Below are positions 27,089 to 36,504 of a DNA stretch of 64,000 bases, one piece after another. The translations under genes and the position numbers were made by a program. Under the pieces are notes generated by a model. The model saw only the letters and a list, made by a program, of their open reading frames with translations. It did no database searches and was not told the DNA's origin. This DNA is from Paratissierella segnis (GTDB lineage Bacteria; Bacillota; Clostridia; Tissierellales; Tissierellaceae), in NCBI RefSeq assembly GCF_014385195.1, contig NZ_JACRTG010000018.1:1-64000 (forward strand). Direction: 5' to 3'. The number at the start of each line of letters is the position of its first letter. The first letter of the stretch is position 1.

Positions 27089-27123
27089 ATATCATTGACA
27101 TATGTCAATGATATCTATATAAT
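27089..27123 (+). promoter_or_regulatory. Consensus promoter overlapped by a perfect 26-bp palindromic operator (aco operon)
   Basis: Half-site ATATCATTGACAT followed directly by its exact reverse complement fills 27089-27114. The -35 TTGACA (27095-27100) is part of it. A perfect -10 TATAAT (27118-27123) follows at 17 nt. A protein bound to the palindrome would cover the -35 box. Confidence 0.85.
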
Positions 27124-27164
27124 ATAACTAACATATATAAAATATGGAAGGGGTAAATGAATTC

Positions 27165-28109
27165 ATGTTAGTAGATGGACGTAAAAGAAGATTAGCTGAA
27201 ATATCGTATAAGTACTACATAGATAATATGAGTCAAAATGAGATTGCTAAAGAATATTCCATATCAAGGTCGATGGTTTCAACACTCCTAACCGAGGCAA
27301 GAGAGAGCGGCATAATTAAGTTTATAATTGAGGACGCAGATTTATATTGTTTTGACTTACAAAAGAAATTAGAAGAGATATTTGGGATTAGAAAGGCAAT
27401 TATAGTTCCTAAATTATCTAGTAATGAAGACAATCTTATTTACCAATTAGCCGATGGATGTATTGACTATTTATATCAAATTGTTGAGGACAATATGACT
27501 ATTGCTATTTCATGGGGAAGAACTTTACAGGCAATTGCAAATAGAATTAGGACTACTGGGAAACAAGATTTATTAATAACACCAATGGTAGGTGGAATAG
27601 GCAATGAAATGACAAAATATCATTCAAATTTAGTATGTGAACTAATGGCAAAAAATCTTGGGGGAAATTCTTACGGTTTATATGCGCCGGTATTTGTATC
27701 TACAAAGGAGATAAAAGACATTATATTTCAAGATAAAGGAATAAGAACGGTAATGGAAACAAGCAAAAAAGCAGATATAGCTATTGTAAGCATCGGGAAT
27801 ATTTTATCTTCAGTAATGAGACAAATAGACATTCTAGAAGAAAAAGAAGTCAAAGAACTTTTAAGTAAAGGTGCAATTGGAGATATGAATACATCATTCT
27901 TCGATAAAGATGGTAATATAGTTCCAACAAAACTATATGAAAGAACAATATCATTAACAATGGATGAGCTAAACAACATACCTACGGTTGTAGCTGTTGC
28001 AGGTGGTGAAGGCAAAATTGAAGCTATTCATGGAGCTTTAAAAGGGAAACTAATGGATGTAATTGTATTAGATGAAGGAACTGCAAGAGAAATTTTAAGT
28101 AATTATTAA
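27165..28109 (+). CDS. SorC-family transcriptional regulator (aco cluster)
   Basis: This regulator (314 residues) has an N-terminal HTH (NMSQNEIAKEYSISRSMVSTLLTEA) and a C-terminal SorC sugar-binding domain (IAISWGRTLQAIA, ITPMVGGIGNEMTKYHSNLV). An in-frame ATG lies at 27144, but GGAAGGGG falls just after it, 10 nt before the ATG at 27165, so the latter is chosen. The E1alpha gene starts about 30 nt after the stop, so regulator and enzymes form one operon under the palindromic promoter. Confidence 0.86.
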   Translation: MLVDGRKRRLAEISYKYYIDNMSQNEIAKEYSISRSMVSTLLTEARESGIIKFIIEDADLYCFDLQKKLEEIFGIRKAIIVPKLSSNEDNLIYQLADGCIDYLYQIVEDNMTIAISWGRTLQAIANRIRTTGKQDLLITPMVGGIGNEMTKYHSNLVCELMAKNLGGNSYGLYAPVFVSTKEIKDIIFQDKGIRTVMETSKKADIAIVSIGNILSSVMRQIDILEEKEVKELLSKGAIGDMNTSFFDKDGNIVPTKLYERTISLTMDELNNIPTVVAVAGGEGKIEAIHGALKGKLMDVIVLDEGTAREILSNY

Positions 28110-28140
28110 TATTTTTATATAGGGGGGAAATGAGTATATT

Positions 28141-29103
28141 ATGAGTACTATCAGTAAGGAAGTTTTAAAAGAAATGTATAAGAGAATGAATGAGGCTAGA
28201 GCATTTGAGGAAAAGGTGAGCTATTTTTTCTCTAGGGGAATGGTTCATGGAACTACACACTTATCTATAGGTCAAGAGGCGTCTGCAGTTGCAGCTTGTA
28301 TGGCATTAAATGATGATGACCTAATGACTTCAACTCATAGGGGGCATAGTCAAGTAATAGGTAAAGGTATTGATTTAAATATGATGGTAGCTGAGCTATT
28401 AGGTAAATATACTGGATACTGTAAAGGTAAAGGAGGTTCAATGCATATAGCCGATGTTGATGTTGGAAATTTAGGGGCCAACGGAGTAGTTGGAGGCGGA
28501 CATGGCATTGCAGTAGGAGCTGCTCTGACGCAAAAAATGAAAAATACGGGAAAGATTGTTTTATGTTTTTTTGGCGATGGAGCAGCAAATGAAGGTAGTT
28601 TTCATGAAGCATTAAATTTAGCATCTATATGGAAGTTACCAATCATATTCTATTGTGAAAACAACCAATATGGTATGAGCGTACCTATAGGAAAAGCAAT
28701 GAATATAGTAAATGTGGCTGATAGAGCATCATCATATGGTATTCCAGGATATATACTTGATGGCAATAATGCGGTAGAAGTATATACTAAGATAAGGGAA
28801 ATTGCAGATTATGTCAGAGGAGAGAAGGGTCCGGTGCTAGTTGAAAGCAAGACATATAGGTGGTTAGGACATTCAAAATCGGATGCTCAGGCTTATAGAA
28901 CTAAGGAAGAAGTAGAATCATGGAAGAAAAAATGTCCAATTAAGCAGTTAAGAACATATATTATTGAAAATAATATGCTGAGTGAGGGAGAACTGGATGA
29001 GATAGAAGATAATGCAAGAAAAGCAATTGAAGATGCAGTGATATATGCAAATAATAGTCCAAACCCACCAGTAGAATCCGTCACAGAAGATGTATATGCG
29101 TAA
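28141..29103 (+). CDS. Thiamine-diphosphate-dependent dehydrogenase E1 alpha (acetoin/pyruvate type)
   Basis: This is the alpha subunit (320 residues) of the E1 component, which decarboxylates or cleaves a 2-oxo substrate and hands the acyl group to E2. The ThDP-binding motif is seen as FFGDGAANEGSFHEALNLASIWKLP-type sequence ending in CENNQYGMS. The phosphorylation-loop region (RTYRWLGHS type) reads KTYRWLGHSKSDAQAYR. The length and the companions fit AcoA of the acetoin dehydrogenase complex as well as PdhA; the sequence alone does not decide. Confidence 0.88.
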   Translation: MSTISKEVLKEMYKRMNEARAFEEKVSYFFSRGMVHGTTHLSIGQEASAVAACMALNDDDLMTSTHRGHSQVIGKGIDLNMMVAELLGKYTGYCKGKGGSMHIADVDVGNLGANGVVGGGHGIAVGAALTQKMKNTGKIVLCFFGDGAANEGSFHEALNLASIWKLPIIFYCENNQYGMSVPIGKAMNIVNVADRASSYGIPGYILDGNNAVEVYTKIREIADYVRGEKGPVLVESKTYRWLGHSKSDAQAYRTKEEVESWKKKCPIKQLRTYIIENNMLSEGELDEIEDNARKAIEDAVIYANNSPNPPVESVTEDVYA

Positions 29104-29115
29104 GGGGGGTTTATT

Positions 29116-30102
29116 GTGATAAAGGAAATGACGTATAAAGACGCAATTAATTTAGCAATGTGTGAAGAGATGAGAAGGGATGAAGATGTATTTTTAATGG
29201 GTGAAGATGTTGGAATATATGGAGGAGCATTTGGGGTTTCTGTAGGTATGATTGAGGAATTTGGAGAAGAGAGGGTAAGAGATACTCCGATATCTGAAGC
29301 GATAATTACAGGAGCTGCAGCTGGAGCAGCGGTTACAGGAATGCGTCCAATTGTTGAAATAATGTTTATGGACTTCACAACCTTGGCCATGGATTCATTG
29401 GTAAATCAAGCAGCTAAAATGAGATATATGTTTGGGGGGAAAGCCAAGGTTCCAATGACTTTAAGATGCGCCGGAGGTTCGGGGACAGGCGCTGCAGCGC
29501 AACATTCCCAAAGTTTAGAAGCGTGGTTCTGCCATATTCCGGGGTTAAAAGTAATAGTACCCGGTACACCTAAGGATGCTAAAGGGCTGTTAAAAGCAGC
29601 AATAAGAGATGACAATCCAGTAGTATTTGTTGAGCAGAAGACATTATATAAGGAAAAAGGTCTAGTTTCTTTTGATGATGATTTTATCATACCACTGGGA
29701 GTAGGAGAAATTAAAAAGGAGGGCATTGATGTAACTGTAATTACTTATGGTAGAATGCTTCCTAGAGTATTAAAAGTAGCAGAGGAGCTTGAAAGTGAAG
29801 GAATAAGTGTTGAAGTTGTAGATCCAAGAACATTGGTACCTTTGGATAAAGAAATTATCATTAATTCTGTTGTCAAAACGGGAAGAGCAGTTTTAGTTAA
29901 CGAAGCATGTAAAACAGGAGGATATTTAGGAGAGATAGCGTCAGTAATAATGGAGTCGGAAGCGTTTGATTATTTGGATGCACCCATATTAAGATTGGCT
30001 GGATTAGATGTTCCCATACCATATAACCCTGAGTTAGAAAAAGCAGTTGTTCCAAGTGAGGAACAGATCAGAACAGGAATTCTTAATGTTCTAAATAGAT
30101 AG
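29116..30102 (+). CDS. Thiamine-diphosphate-dependent dehydrogenase E1 beta
   Basis: This beta subunit of E1 (328 residues) begins MTYKDAINLAMCEEMRRDEDVFLMGEDVG. It includes RVRDTPISEAIITGAAAGAA, EIMFMDF and the C-terminal VDPRTLVPLD and RLAGLDVPIPYNP motifs of the AcoB/PdhB family. GTG start behind AAGGGGGG. It lies 12 nt after E1 alpha and 11 nt before E2. Confidence 0.88.
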   Translation: MIKEMTYKDAINLAMCEEMRRDEDVFLMGEDVGIYGGAFGVSVGMIEEFGEERVRDTPISEAIITGAAAGAAVTGMRPIVEIMFMDFTTLAMDSLVNQAAKMRYMFGGKAKVPMTLRCAGGSGTGAAAQHSQSLEAWFCHIPGLKVIVPGTPKDAKGLLKAAIRDDNPVVFVEQKTLYKEKGLVSFDDDFIIPLGVGEIKKEGIDVTVITYGRMLPRVLKVAEELESEGISVEVVDPRTLVPLDKEIIINSVVKTGRAVLVNEACKTGGYLGEIASVIMESEAFDYLDAPILRLAGLDVPIPYNPELEKAVVPSEEQIRTGILNVLNR

Positions 30103-30113
30103 GGGGTGTAATT

Positions 30114-31397
30114 GTGGTTATAGAAGTTATAATGCCTAAAGCAGGTATGGATATGCAAGAAGGTCAAATAGTAAAATGGATGAAAAATGAAGGTGATTAT
30201 GTAAAACAAGGGGAGATATTGCTAGAAATAACAACTGATAAGGTAAATATGGAAATAGAAGCAGAAGCTTCAGGATATTTATTAAAGAAATTAAAACATG
30301 ATGGTGATACAGTACCGGTAATAACAACAATAGGTTATTTAGGAGATAAGGATGATAAAGTTCCTGAGTCAGAGGTAGAAATTTTAAATGATAAAAAGGA
30401 AGTTGAAATATCCAAAAGCTATACTGCTATAAATGAGAAAGAAAATTATATAAAGACAGATAAAATAAGAGCAACTCCAGCAGCAAGAAAGATTGCTAGA
30501 GATAGTAGCATAGATTTAAGTGATGTAAGAGGAAGCGGTCCAAAGGGAAGAATTCAAAAAATTGATGTTGAAAATCATAAAATGCCAGAAATTAAATCTA
30601 CTCCTCTTGCAAAGAGGATTGCTAATGATAAAGGGATTGATTTATCTGCGATAGGAGGTTCAGGGTATGATGGGAAAATCTTTAAAGAAGATTTGCCGCT
30701 AGATGCAAGTAAATCAATACCAATGTCTAATATGAGAAAGATTATTGCAAAAAGAATGACGGAAAGTTATTTTACAGCACCAACATTTACATTGGATTTA
30801 GATGTTGATATGACAAAATCCATTTCATTCAAAAATGAAATTATGGATTATATAATGAAAGAAACCGGAAAAAAAGTAACTATTACAGATATTGTTTTAT
30901 ATGCAACTACAAAGTCGTTAATGAAACACCCATATGTTAATGCCAGGTTAGATGGAGAAAATATAATTATTCATGATTATGTCAATTTGGCCTTAGCTAT
31001 TGGTTTAGATGAAGGGTTATTAACGCCGGTGATTAGAAATGCACATATGATGACTTTTAAAGAACTAGTACTGGCAGCAAAGGATATACAGGAAAGAACT
31101 AAGAGTATGAGACTATCTCCAGATGAATTGCAGGGAAGTACATTTACTGTGAGCAATCTTGGAATGTATGGTATTACTAAATTTAATCCGATAATCAATC
31201 AGCCTAATTCAGCAATTTTGGGAGTAAATGCAATTCAAGAACGGGTTGTATCTGAAAATGGAGAAATAAAAATCAAGCCGATGATGACTTTATGCTTAAC
31301 ATTAGATCATAGGGTTATTGATGGAGTTATAGGATCTAAGTTTTTACAAGAATTAAAATGCTATCTAGAGAATCCTGCAATTATGTTATTAGGCTAG
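30114..31397 (+). CDS. Dihydrolipoamide acyltransferase E2 with two peripheral-subunit-binding domains
   Basis: This is the core acyltransferase of the complex (427 residues). The N-terminal lipoyl domain (1-80) carries the lipoylated K43 in TTDKVNMEIEAEA. Two similar E3/E1-binding domains follow, at about 119-152 (RATPAARKIARDSSIDLSDV) and 162-194 (KSTPLAKRIANDKGIDLSAI). The catalytic domain (about 200-427) ends with the active DHRVIDG motif. One binding domain is usual, so the tandem pair is worth noting. GTG start behind AGGGGGTG. Confidence 0.88.
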   Translation: MVIEVIMPKAGMDMQEGQIVKWMKNEGDYVKQGEILLEITTDKVNMEIEAEASGYLLKKLKHDGDTVPVITTIGYLGDKDDKVPESEVEILNDKKEVEISKSYTAINEKENYIKTDKIRATPAARKIARDSSIDLSDVRGSGPKGRIQKIDVENHKMPEIKSTPLAKRIANDKGIDLSAIGGSGYDGKIFKEDLPLDASKSIPMSNMRKIIAKRMTESYFTAPTFTLDLDVDMTKSISFKNEIMDYIMKETGKKVTITDIVLYATTKSLMKHPYVNARLDGENIIIHDYVNLALAIGLDEGLLTPVIRNAHMMTFKELVLAAKDIQERTKSMRLSPDELQGSTFTVSNLGMYGITKFNPIINQPNSAILGVNAIQERVVSENGEIKIKPMMTLCLTLDHRVIDGVIGSKFLQELKCYLENPAIMLLG

Positions 31398-31414
31398 GAA
31401 TGGGGTGAAAGGTA

Positions 31415-32798
31415 ATGCTTAATGGGGACATATATGATGTAGTAGTAATAGGCGGTGGTCCTGCTGGTTATGTTGCCGCTATAAAGGCAGCTCAACTTGG
31501 AGGAAGAGCAGCAATAATTGAAAAAGGAAATATGGGTGGAACTTGTTTAAATGTAGGATGCATACCTGCTAAGACCTATTTAAAAAATGTTGAAATAATA
31601 GATGAATTGAAAAATGGAAATCGAAGGGGAATTATATTGGATTCCTCTTCAATTACGATTGATATCTCAAAACTAAAAGGCTTTAAAGATGAAGTTGTTA
31701 CTACTCTTATCAATAGTGTTGTAGGGCTTTTAAAAAATAATAAGGTTGATATATATAAGGGTGTCGGAAGATTAGTAAGTAATACCCATGTTTCTATAAA
31801 TGATGAAGATATAATAGAAGGCAAAAGCATCATTTTAACCGGAGGTTCTAAAGTTAGCAAAATCAATATACCTGGAATTGACAGTAATTTGGTTATTTCT
31901 AGCGATGAAATATTTAATCTAAATGATATTCCAAATACACTTGCTATTATAGGAGGGGGTGTTATCGGGGTAGAAATGGCAGTAGCCTTTAGCGCCTTCG
32001 GCAGCAAAGTTTTCATAATAGAGCTAATGGATCGAATAATACCAACTATGGATCAAGAATTATCTAACGGTCTTTTAGATGAATTAACTAAAAGAGGTAT
32101 AGAGGTGTATACTTCAAATTCATTAAAAAAAATAATAGAGCAAAAAGACAAATTACATTTATATTTAGATAGCGGAGAAAACATAATTGTAGATAAGGCC
32201 TTATTATCCGTCGGGAGAGTACCGGATTTAGAGGCGCTCGGTAATTTAAATATAAAAAATGAATACGGAAAAATAAAGGTAAATGAATATATGGAAACTA
32301 GCATTCCTAATATTTATGCTGCAGGGGATATTAATGGTTTAAAAATGTTAGCCCATGCAGCATCTAGGATGGGGGAAATTGCAGCATTAAATGCTATGGG
32401 TGATAAGGGTAAAATTCAATATAAATAATATACCAACGGGTATTTATACGAATCCGGAGGTAGCCTCAATAGGATTAACTGAAGATGAAGCTAGAAAAAA
32501 ATACGATATAGTAGTTGGAAGGTTCAACTTTGTAGGCAATGGAAGGGCATTGACTTCTGCAATAACTAAAGGCTTTGTTAAGGTTATAGCCGATAGTAGG
32601 TATGGTCAAATTTTAGGAGTCCATATATTTGGTCCGTCCGCAGTAGAAATGATAAATGAAGCAGCTGTTTTAATGGAAATGGAAATAACCGTTTACGAAG
32701 TAGGTCAGATAATTCATGGACATCCAACATATTCTGAGGCATTGGTTGAAGCATGTCTAGATTGCATAGGCAAATCAATTTATATACCGCGTGCATAA
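31415..32798 (+). pseudogene. lpdA: Dihydrolipoamide dehydrogenase (E3), interrupted by a +1 frameshift
   Basis: The first frame (31415-32428) gives the FAD domain (VVVIGGGPAGYVAAIKAAQLGG), the redox disulphide GGTCLNVGCIPAK, the NAD domain and AAGDINGLKMLAHAASRMGE. It then ends in IQYK-stop. The next frame, open across 32391-32798, resumes exactly where the protein should continue (NNIPTGIYTNPEVASIGLTEDEA) and carries the dimer interface with the catalytic HGHPTYSEA. One extra A near 32423-32428 (TATAAATAATATA) explains the break; removing it restores a protein of about 460 residues. It could be a real mutation, a sequencing indel, or less likely programmed +1 frameshifting. It is the E3 of the neighbouring E1/E2 operon. 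Confidence 0.88.
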
Positions 32799-32812
32799 TT
32801 TTAATATTTTTC

Positions 32813-32842
32813 TTGACAAAGTGTTGTTTTCTAGTATATATT
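32813..32842 (+). promoter_or_regulatory. Promoter of the ileS T-box leader
   Basis: TTGACA (32813-32818) with a TATATATT -10 region (TATATA at 32835, TATATT at 32837), giving 16 or 18 nt spacing. Confidence 0.65.
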
Positions 32843-32849
32843 AGTGAAT

Positions 32850-33116
32850 GAGTGAAAATATGTGCGTGGATAAGGACAGTAGCAAAGAAATGAATATTAC
32901 AGAGAAGCAATCATTTGATGAGAGATTGCTATATCAAGCTTTGTGAAGATCACCTTTGAGCATAATACCTGAAATGCAGGAGATGACCTATGTGCCATTT
33001 ATTAGGGTATTACGTGGAGACGTTATACTTATTAAGTGACAAGATTTATTCTTGTAAATTGGGTGGTACCGCGGAATTTCGTCCCTGAGTCTTTTGACTT
33101 AGGGATTTTTTATTTT
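32850..33116 (+). promoter_or_regulatory. T-box leader (isoleucine specific)
   Basis: This tRNA-sensing riboswitch precedes ileS. Stem I starts with GGACAGTAG (32874-32882). Its 3' side has GTGAAG-ATC-ACC, making ATC at 32949-32951 the likely isoleucine specifier. The T-box sequence GGGTGGTACCGCGG lies at 33061-33074. The terminator stem TCCCTGAGT / ACTTAGGGA followed by T6 occupies 33082-33111. Uncharged tRNA-Ile is expected to pair with the specifier and the T-box bulge and so allow ileS transcription. Confidence 0.93.
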
Positions 33117-33136
33117 GTATAGAAGGAGAGATTAAT

Positions 33137-36100
33137 TTGAAAAGGTTTAATGAATTATCAAACGAACCTGTAAAGACAAGAGAACATAAAATTTCCGAGT
33201 ATTGGAAAGAGATTGATTTATTGCACAGATCAGTTGAAACTAGAGATTCAAACAATCCATATATTTTTTATGAAGGACCTCCGACAGCAAATGGGAGGCC
33301 AGGAATTCATCATGTAATGGCAAGGACATTGAAGGATTTAACATGCCGTTATAAGACAATGAAAGGGTATCAAGTTAAAAGGAAGGCAGGTTGGGATACT
33401 CATGGACTTCCGGTTGAGATTGAAGTAGAAAAGCAACTAAATCTAAAAGATAAAAAGGATATTGAAGCCTATGGAGTAGAAGAATTCAATAGACAGTGCA
33501 GAGAGTCAGTATTCAAATACGAGAAGCTTTGGCGTGAAATGACAGAAAGAATGGCCTATTTGATTGACCTTGACAATCCATATATTACGCTCGACAACAA
33601 CTATATAGAATCCGTATGGTGGATATTGAACAAATTCTATAAAGAAGGATATATTTATGAAGGGCATAAGATATTGCCGTATTGCTCTCGTTGCGGAACA
33701 GGGCTTGCATCCCATGAAGTAGCTTTGGGATATGAAGAGATAAAAACGGACACAGTGGTAGCAAAATTTAAATTAAAGGATAAAGACGAGTATTTCCTAG
33801 CATGGACTACAACTCCTTGGACGCTGCCTTCGAATGTAGCATTAACGGTTAATCCGAAGGAAACATATTTAAGAGTAAAACAAAATGATGAAATATATTA
33901 TGTATCCAAGATATTAGCTTCTAAAGTATTAGGAGAAGATTATGAAGTATTAGATGAAATGCTGGGTAAAGATTTAGAATATGTGGAATACGAACAGCTT
34001 ATACCATTTGTAAGTGTGGATGAGAAGGCGTTTTTTGTAACTTGTGCAGATTATGTAACCACTGAAGACGGCACTGGGATTGTTCATACAGCACCAGCTT
34101 TTGGTGAAGATGACTACAATACAGGGATGAGGTATAAGCTACCGGTTGTCAATCCCGTTTCTGAGGAAGGCAAGTTCTTAGATACAATTTGGGAAGGCAA
34201 ATTTGTAATGGATGCTGATCCAGACATTATTCAATGGTTAAGAGAAAATGGTAAGCTGTACAAAAAGGAAAGGATTGCACACAACTATCCACATTGCTGG
34301 AGATGTCATACACCATTATTATATTATGCTAAGCCATCATGGTATATTGAAATAAGTAAGTTAAAAGATAAGCTCGTAGAAAACAACAATGGTGTAAACT
34401 GGTATCCTGCATTTGTTGGTGAAAAGAGATTTGGGAATTGGCTGGAAAACATTAATGATTGGGCGATTTCCAGAAGTAGATATTGGGGAACACCACTTCC
34501 AATTTGGAGATGTGAATCTTGCGGACATACAGATAGTGTTGGGTCAAGAAAAGAATTAGTTGAAAGAGCTATTGAGGATATAGATGAGTCAATTGAACTG
34601 CACAGGCCATATGTAGATGGGGTTCATCTAAAATGTGACAAATGCGGCGGAAATATGACCAGAGAAAAGGATGTAATAGATGTTTGGTTTGATAGTGGAG
34701 CGATGCCATTTGCACAGTATCATTATCCATTTGATAATGAAGAAAGATTTTTTGATGAACTTTTCCCGGCTGATTTTATCAACGAGGGCATAGATCAAAC
34801 AAGAGGATGGTTCTATTCATTGATAGCAATTTCAACATTTGTTACAGGGAAATCACCATATAAAAATGTGCTTGTAAATGACTTGATTTTAGACAAAGAA
34901 GGAAAGAAAATGTCTAAAACCAAAGGAAATACAGTTGATCCATTTGATTTATTCGATAGATATGGTGCAGATGTTTTAAGATGGTATTTGATATATGTTT
35001 CGCCCCCATGGACTCCGACAAAATTTGATGAAGATGGATTAAGAGAGGTAGAATCCAAATTCTTTAGAAGTTTAAGAAATGTATATAATTTCTTCTCCCT
35101 TTATGCGAATACTGATGGAGTTGACCCCAGAGAATTCTTTATAGCATATAAAGATAGACCTGAAATAGATAAGTGGATTCTTTCAAAATATAATACTTTA
35201 GTTAAAAATTGTACTGAGGATTTTGAAATCTTTGAATTAACTAAAGTAGTCAGAGAGATTCAGGAGTTTGTAATCGAAGATTTGTCCAATTGGTATATTC
35301 GTAGAAATAGAAGAAGATTTTGGTCTACTGAATTGGATGATGATAAAAAGGCAGTATATAATACAACTTATGAAATCTTAGTTGGAATTTGTAAACTGAT
35401 CGCACCATTTGTTCCTTTTATTTCCGAGGAAATATTCCAAAACCTGACAGATAACGAATCAGTCCATCTTGAATTCTATCCGGAAGTTGATGGTGAATTA
35501 ATCAATACTGAGATTGAAAAAAAGATGGATTTAGTAAGGAATTTAGTTGGGCTTGGAAGGGCTTCTAGGGAAAATGCTAAGATAAAGGTTCGACAACCAT
35601 TAAATGAAGTACTAATAGACGGAAAATATGAGGAACAAATAAGGGATTTAGTGCCGCTGATAATTGAAGAGCTGAATGTAAAGAATGTAGTATTTGAGAA
35701 AGATTTATCCCAATTTATGGAGTATTCTTTAAAACCCAATTTTAAAGTGGCAGGATCAATTTTGGGGGCAAAGATAAAATCCTTCGGTAAAGCTTTAAAT
35801 GACCTTAATGCTCATGAAATTGTCGAAAAATTGGAAAGAGGAGAAAAACTAGTACTAAATTTAAATGGAGAAGATACAGAAATTGAAAAAGACTATGTAT
35901 TAGTTACTATTTCTTCTAAAGAAGGATTTAATGTAACTATGGAAAACAATTTGTTTGTAATATTAGATACAACCTTAACAAAAGAATTAATAAACGAGGG
36001 ATATGCCAGAGAATTTGTATCAAAAATACAGCAGATGAGAAAAAATAATGGCTACGAGATACTGGACAACATCAATATTTACTATGATGGCAGTGATGAA

Positions 36101-36241
36101 ATAAAGTCTGCTGTAGATAGTTTTGAGGATTTTATCAAAGTTGAAACATTGGCAAAGAAAATTGAAATGGTAAGAGATGAGGCATTTGAAAGGCAAGATT
36201 TAAATGGTCAAATGACGGGAATAAAACTAGAGAAAATATAA
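33137..36241 (+). CDS. ileS: Isoleucyl-tRNA synthetase
   Basis: This class I synthetase (1034 residues) attaches isoleucine to tRNA-Ile. The HIGH-like motif is RPGIHHVMARTLKD (H58 onward) and the KMSKS motif reads KKMSKTKGN (K591-T595). An editing domain lies between them, with GTGIVHTAPAFGEDDYNTG. The length and the GIHHV form of the HIGH box match the long, eukaryote-like IleS type, which in other bacteria is linked with low mupirocin sensitivity. The TTG start follows AGAAGGAGAG. Expression is under the T-box at 32850-33116. Confidence 0.96.
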   Translation: MKRFNELSNEPVKTREHKISEYWKEIDLLHRSVETRDSNNPYIFYEGPPTANGRPGIHHVMARTLKDLTCRYKTMKGYQVKRKAGWDTHGLPVEIEVEKQLNLKDKKDIEAYGVEEFNRQCRESVFKYEKLWREMTERMAYLIDLDNPYITLDNNYIESVWWILNKFYKEGYIYEGHKILPYCSRCGTGLASHEVALGYEEIKTDTVVAKFKLKDKDEYFLAWTTTPWTLPSNVALTVNPKETYLRVKQNDEIYYVSKILASKVLGEDYEVLDEMLGKDLEYVEYEQLIPFVSVDEKAFFVTCADYVTTEDGTGIVHTAPAFGEDDYNTGMRYKLPVVNPVSEEGKFLDTIWEGKFVMDADPDIIQWLRENGKLYKKERIAHNYPHCWRCHTPLLYYAKPSWYIEISKLKDKLVENNNGVNWYPAFVGEKRFGNWLENINDWAISRSRYWGTPLPIWRCESCGHTDSVGSRKELVERAIEDIDESIELHRPYVDGVHLKCDKCGGNMTREKDVIDVWFDSGAMPFAQYHYPFDNEERFFDELFPADFINEGIDQTRGWFYSLIAISTFVTGKSPYKNVLVNDLILDKEGKKMSKTKGNTVDPFDLFDRYGADVLRWYLIYVSPPWTPTKFDEDGLREVESKFFRSLRNVYNFFSLYANTDGVDPREFFIAYKDRPEIDKWILSKYNTLVKNCTEDFEIFELTKVVREIQEFVIEDLSNWYIRRNRRRFWSTELDDDKKAVYNTTYEILVGICKLIAPFVPFISEEIFQNLTDNESVHLEFYPEVDGELINTEIEKKMDLVRNLVGLGRASRENAKIKVRQPLNEVLIDGKYEEQIRDLVPLIIEELNVKNVVFEKDLSQFMEYSLKPNFKVAGSILGAKIKSFGKALNDLNAHEIVEKLERGEKLVLNLNGEDTEIEKDYVLVTISSKEGFNVTMENNLFVILDTTLTKELINEGYAREFVSKIQQMRKNNGYEILDNINIYYDGSDEIKSAVDSFEDFIKVETLAKKIEMVRDEAFERQDLNGQMTGIKLEKI

Positions 36242-36279
36242 TTTGAGACAATATATTTTCATACTTCTAATATAAAGAA

Positions 36280-36311
36280 AGGTAGGTGGCATAAGCTGCT
36301 TGCCTTTTTTG
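36280..36311 (+). terminator. Terminator of ileS
   Basis: AGGTAGGTGGC pairs (with G-U) with GCTGCTTGCCT, followed by T6. Confidence 0.75.
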
Positions 36312-36504
36312 TATCTAGGTAAAGGACTTCATTGTCCCTAAATCAAACTTGCAGTAAAGGCTCTTTTTTGATATGTAACACTTTTACTTGCTTGTACATA
36401 GACTATTAGTGGGATTTGAATAAATTAAATTTTATTCAGTATTCCTATATTCGACGTAAAATTTTGAAACCATATCTTAATTAAGAGAAAGGAGTAAAAG
36501 AACT

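Noticed and set aside
28893..29390. 165-codon reverse-strand frame across the E1alpha/E1beta junction
   Set aside because: It overlaps two well-recognised genes and has the serine/isoleucine-rich composition typical of antisense shadows.
32391..32428. Programmed +1 frameshift in the E3 gene
   Set aside because: No slippery codon with a rare next codon, no stimulating hairpin and no Shine-Dalgarno-like spur is evident; a simple one-base insertion explains it better.
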